A DNA stretch of 64,000 bases, from positions 9,538,266 to 9,602,265 of the forward strand of contig NC_060064.1 in NCBI RefSeq assembly GCF_020283565.1. The letters are read 5' to 3'. This DNA comes from Trifolium pratense. Its lineage: Eukaryota; Streptophyta; Magnoliopsida; Fabales; Fabaceae. A program made the translations under genes and the position numbers. Below are positions 61,059 to 64,000 of this stretch, piece after piece (within the stretch, counting starts at the first letter, position 1; every line of letters begins with the position of its first letter). A model generated the notes under the pieces. The model was not told the origin of the DNA and did no database searches. It worked only from the letters and a program-made list of their open reading frames with translations.

Positions 61059-61250
61059 GAGAGGACACGATAAGACAGACACGACTGGACAAAAAATACG
61101 ATAGAGACAAAAAATAATATAAGAAGTTGGATAGAGATATTACATTATCCGATGATGTGTTTGATGCACACATGATAAGAAACATGTGTTATGTGTCATC
61201 AAATATTTGATTGAGAAAAAATATGATAAAAGATTTTACCGTGTCACTAT

Positions 61251-62342
61251 TGTTGGAACAAAATTGATTTAAAAATGTTTGCCCCTAAATCTATAAAGGT
61301 TTTGATGATAACAAAGTATTAATTAACAAATTGGAAGGACTAAAAATTTATTTTAAGTGCGCAGATATAAGCATCATATAAGCTCTGAGTGAAGTTCAGA
61401 GGATGTGAATTCAGAAGTTCACAAGCGCTCAGAAGATGTTAGACTTCAGAAGATACAACATTCAGAGGATGAAGACTTCAGAACTTCTTGTCTGTCTACA
61501 AGCTTCATCAACCTCTGAAGATCTCTTTGAAAGCTGTAAAGATTCCCTTTGCTAGTCAACTCTTCTACCAATGGAGAAAAGGACCTTTCAAGCCTGATCA
61601 GTTCAGCTACCTCTGTTTTGTCTGTCCTATCTTGAGAACGTGGGTCTTCAGTTTTGTTAGCTGAATAAGGAAAGTCCACTCTGCAGTAGTCAAAGTACCT
61701 GAAACTCTTTCTTAGTTTTGGATACAACCAAATTGCATCAAGACAGACTGCTTGAAGACAAAAGGTTATCAACTCCAACGGTTGTTTTTGCAACGACTCT
61801 TTTCTGGTACTATATATACTAGAAGATTCAGCTACAACATATATACAATTATCAAGAATTGAACGTGCGCTGAACAAACTCTGAACTCTGTGATATACAA
61901 GCTCTGAACCCTTCTCTAGTGTTTTTGCACTTTAGTCAAATACTCTGTACTTTTGTATTTGCTCTCTTTAGGTTCATCTAAGAGCATTTGTATATTTTTA
62001 TATACTTTACTATTTACTTGAGGAAACTTAAGCTTGTGTGCTTAAGTGTGAAGTCTTAAGCTTGTGTGCTTGAGCATTGTTGAGAAGTCTCTTGCTTGTG
62101 TGCTTGAGCAGGTGTAATCTTGTGTGATTATAGTGAACTCCCTTGGAAGTGCAAGGGGACTGGACTACTCTCGTTTTGTGAGAGGAACCAGTATAAATTG
62201 CTTGTGTGATTTCTCTCTCTCTATCTTGCGTTTATTTGTGTTATTTATCCGCTGCGAACGTAGTTGAGTTAAGAACTTGAAAAAGTTTTAACTTAGCTAA
62301 AACACAATTCAACCCCCCCCTTCTTGTGTTTTCACACCTTCA
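61251..62342 (+). mobile_element. 5' LTR of right-edge SIRE-like copia
   Basis: 1092 bp from TGTTGGAACA to CACCTTCA. The minus-strand ORF within it (61446-61877) is fortuitous. It lies head-to-head with XTH copy F. Confidence 0.92.
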
Positions 62343-62344
62343 AT

Positions 62345-62356
62345 TGGTATCAGAGC
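62345..62356 (+). promoter_or_regulatory. Primer-binding site, tRNA-iMet type
   Basis: TGGTATCAGAGC two bases after the LTR. Confidence 0.9.
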
Positions 62357-62410
62357 CTGGTTTGTTACTTTCACTTAACAGTGAGACAGTAAAGATCTTG
62401 TGAGAACACT

Positions 62411-64000
62411 ATGTCTGGAGAAGAAAGTAGTGCTAGAACTGGTGAGGACACTGCTGCTGCCAGTGGTGGTGGTGGTGGTCCTAGAAATGCCTTTGGTTAT
62501 GACTACTTAAGTAATGAATCACATGAACATAGTGGCAATAGAAAAGCCCCTATATTCAATGGTGATGCTTCATTATTTGAGTGGTGGAAAGAAAGATTGT
62601 ATAGCAATATTACTGCTATTGATCATGAGTTGTGGGATTTGGTTGAGCTGGGAGTAACTTTTGAAAACTTAAATGAACATGGAAGGTTGTCCATTGAGCA
62701 TAGAAAGTTACTCACACCAGCTAACTTAAAAACCTACACTAAGCATCATAGAGTAAAGGACATTGTTGTTGGTGCTATTAGACATGAAGACTATGTCAGA
62801 ATAGAGAACAAGTCTACTGCTAAATCTATCTTTGACTCTATGTGTGCTACCTATGATGGTAATGAAAAGGTTCAAGAGGCTAAAGCTAGTCTTTTGATAA
62901 GGCAATATGAACTATTCACTATGCAACAAGATGAAAACATTGAGACAATGTTTACAAGGTTTCAAATCCTTGTATCTGGTCTTAAAGCTCTTAAGAGAAG
63001 TTATTCCACCTATGACCATGTTCAGAAGATTCTGAGAAGTCTTCCTATTGCTTGGAGACCTAAGGTCACTGCAATAGAAGAAGCTCAAAATCTCAAGACT
63101 CTGAGTCTTGAAGCTCTGATAAGCAATCTCAGAAGCCATGAGATGGTTCTGGATGCTGACTCAGAAACTAAGAAGAAGTCCAAGTCAGTGGCTCTACAGT
63201 CAACTAGGATTACTTCTAAGGCTTCTAAGACTCAGCTTCTTGATATTGAAGAAGAATCTTCTGCTGATGGTCAAGAGGATGAGATGAATGAGGATGAGTT
63301 TGCTTTATTCACCAAGTTTCAGCAATGGAACAGATTTAACAAAAGAAATTTCAGAGGTAACAGCTCCAAAAATTTTGTCAGCAAAAAGGATGATCAGAAG
63401 AACTGCTTCAACTGTAAGAAGCCAGGACACTTTATTGCTGATTGTCCAGAAATGTCTGCCAAAGACAAAAGCAAAAGATACAGCTCAAAGAAGCAACAAT
63501 TCAAGAGCAAATTGAAAAAGAGTCTGATGGCTACTTTTGAAGAGCTATCATCTGAGGAAGAAGTTGAGGAAGAAGAAGAGGCAAATCTAGCCCTGATGGC
63601 TTCAGCTGACTCAGATGTAGACTCAGACGATGAATCAGAATCAGAATCAGATTCTGAAGTAACTGATGAGGTATTTTCTGACTGCTCTAAATCTCAACTA
63701 ATAACTGCACTTAACAAGGTCATTGAGAAACATCTCAGAGTGTTAAGTAAACAAAAAATTTTACAAGAAAAGCTTAACACTCTGACTGAACAAGCAGAAC
63801 ATTTTCAAGGTCTATATCAAGAAACTCTGAATAGAGTAAATGACCTTGAAAAAGGTTGTGCTGTTTGTCACAAACCTACTGATGAGCAAGAAATGGCTCT
63901 CCAACAGTTTGTGCATCTCAACCTTGGTAAGAGCAAAGCTGCTAATCTTGTTTATAATGTCATGAGACATAGAGGAGAGGGAGTTGGCTATGAATATGGT
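62411..64000 (+). CDS. Gag(-Pol) polyprotein N-terminus, SIRE-like copia (partial)
   Basis: Frame open from the ATG at 62411 to the window end (530 codons, no stop seen). Begins MSGEESSARTGED, then the Gag core (APIFNGDASLFEWWKERL; LLIRQYELFTMQQDENIE; LRSLPIAWRPKVTAIEEA), a basic linker, one CCHC zinc knuckle CFNCKKPGHFIADC (from C332), an acidic Glu/Asp/Ser-rich region, and a possible coiled coil (KQKILQEKLNTLTEQAEHF). A long Gag with an extension after the knuckle fits the SIRE/Maximus lineage of copia elements. The frame probably continues into protease and Pol outside the window. Start chosen as the first ATG after the leader, matching the left-edge copy. Confidence 0.92.
   Translation, partial: MSGEESSARTGEDTAAASGGGGGPRNAFGYDYLSNESHEHSGNRKAPIFNGDASLFEWWKERLYSNITAIDHELWDLVELGVTFENLNEHGRLSIEHRKLLTPANLKTYTKHHRVKDIVVGAIRHEDYVRIENKSTAKSIFDSMCATYDGNEKVQEAKASLLIRQYELFTMQQDENIETMFTRFQILVSGLKALKRSYSTYDHVQKILRSLPIAWRPKVTAIEEAQNLKTLSLEALISNLRSHEMVLDADSETKKKSKSVALQSTRITSKASKTQLLDIEEESSADGQEDEMNEDEFALFTKFQQWNRFNKRNFRGNSSKNFVSKKDDQKNCFNCKKPGHFIADCPEMSAKDKSKRYSSKKQQFKSKLKKSLMATFEELSSEEEVEEEEEANLALMASADSDVDSDDESESESDSEVTDEVFSDCSKSQLITALNKVIEKHLRVLSKQKILQEKLNTLTEQAEHFQGLYQETLNRVNDLEKGCAVCHKPTDEQEMALQQFVHLNLGKSKAANLVYNVMRHRGEGVGYEYG

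Larger units (their letters stand above)
57444..61250. repeat. Tandem unit F (truncated at right)
   Basis: Same sequence as C-E through the XTH gene and 295 bp of its upstream region. It stops at GTGTCACTAT, where a SIRE-like copia LTR begins. The Stowaway, hAT and Helitron-like pieces of this unit are not in the window. Confidence 0.93.
61251..64000 (+). mobile_element. SIRE-like Ty1-copia retrotransposon, 5' part (right edge)
   Basis: LTR, primer site and Gag of a plus-strand element that runs off the right edge. It interrupts tandem unit F at GTGTCACTAT. It is the same family as the left-edge element but with a clean primer site and an open Gag frame, so it may be a more intact copy. The 3' half is not visible. 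Confidence 0.93.

Overview
This is nuclear DNA of a flowering plant. The evidence is spliced genes with GT-AG introns, an expansin-age cell-wall enzyme family (XTH), a plastid fibrillin gene, tRNA-iMet-primed Ty1-copia and Ty3-gypsy retrotransposons, and Stowaway, hAT, Mutator-like and Helitron-like elements. Composition and repeat style suggest a papilionoid legume such as Medicago or Trifolium, but that is an impression from memory and is not proved here.

Layout. Positions 1-7.9 kb are a nested transposon graveyard. A minus-strand SIRE-like copia (709-1819 LTR, gag running off the left edge) sits inside an older minus-strand copia (1820-5998). The older copia is itself split in its gag zinc knuckle by an 826-bp cluster of tRNA-derived SINE-like units arranged as two palindromes. 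Then come a fragment related to a Mutator-like element, a small unknown ORF and a decayed copia reverse transcriptase.

From about 7.9 to 61.25 kb lies a direct tandem array of six units (A-F, basic period 6674 bp). Each unit carries one four-exon minus-strand XTH gene. Units also carry a Stowaway MITE, a 0.62-kb hAT MITE with a perfect 8-bp target duplication, and a Helitron-like 3' end; unit F is cut before these three. Unit B is rearranged: it carries a Mutator-like element with a 9-bp target duplication. In addition, 668 bp of it are replaced by 6.6 kb that hold a gypsy-type LTR without target duplication and a six-exon fibrillin-like gene with no visible start codon. Unit C carries a complete chromodomain Ty3-gypsy element (30974-39916) in intron 3 of its XTH gene; its two LTRs are almost identical. 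Once that element is removed, units C, D, E and F have exactly the same spacing. Unit F is cut 296 bp upstream of its XTH start by a second SIRE-like copia (61251 to the right edge), in opposite orientation to the one at the left edge.

Biology. The XTH proteins keep the signal peptide and the DEIDFEFLG catalytic motif. They lack about 15 residues that normally follow the catalytic strand, lack the usual nearby N-glycosylation site and lack the last C-terminal cysteine. They are therefore a divergent, recently amplified XTH lineage whose activity cannot be assumed. The paralogous units act as empty-site controls for each other, so the order of transposon insertions and duplications can be read directly from the sequence.
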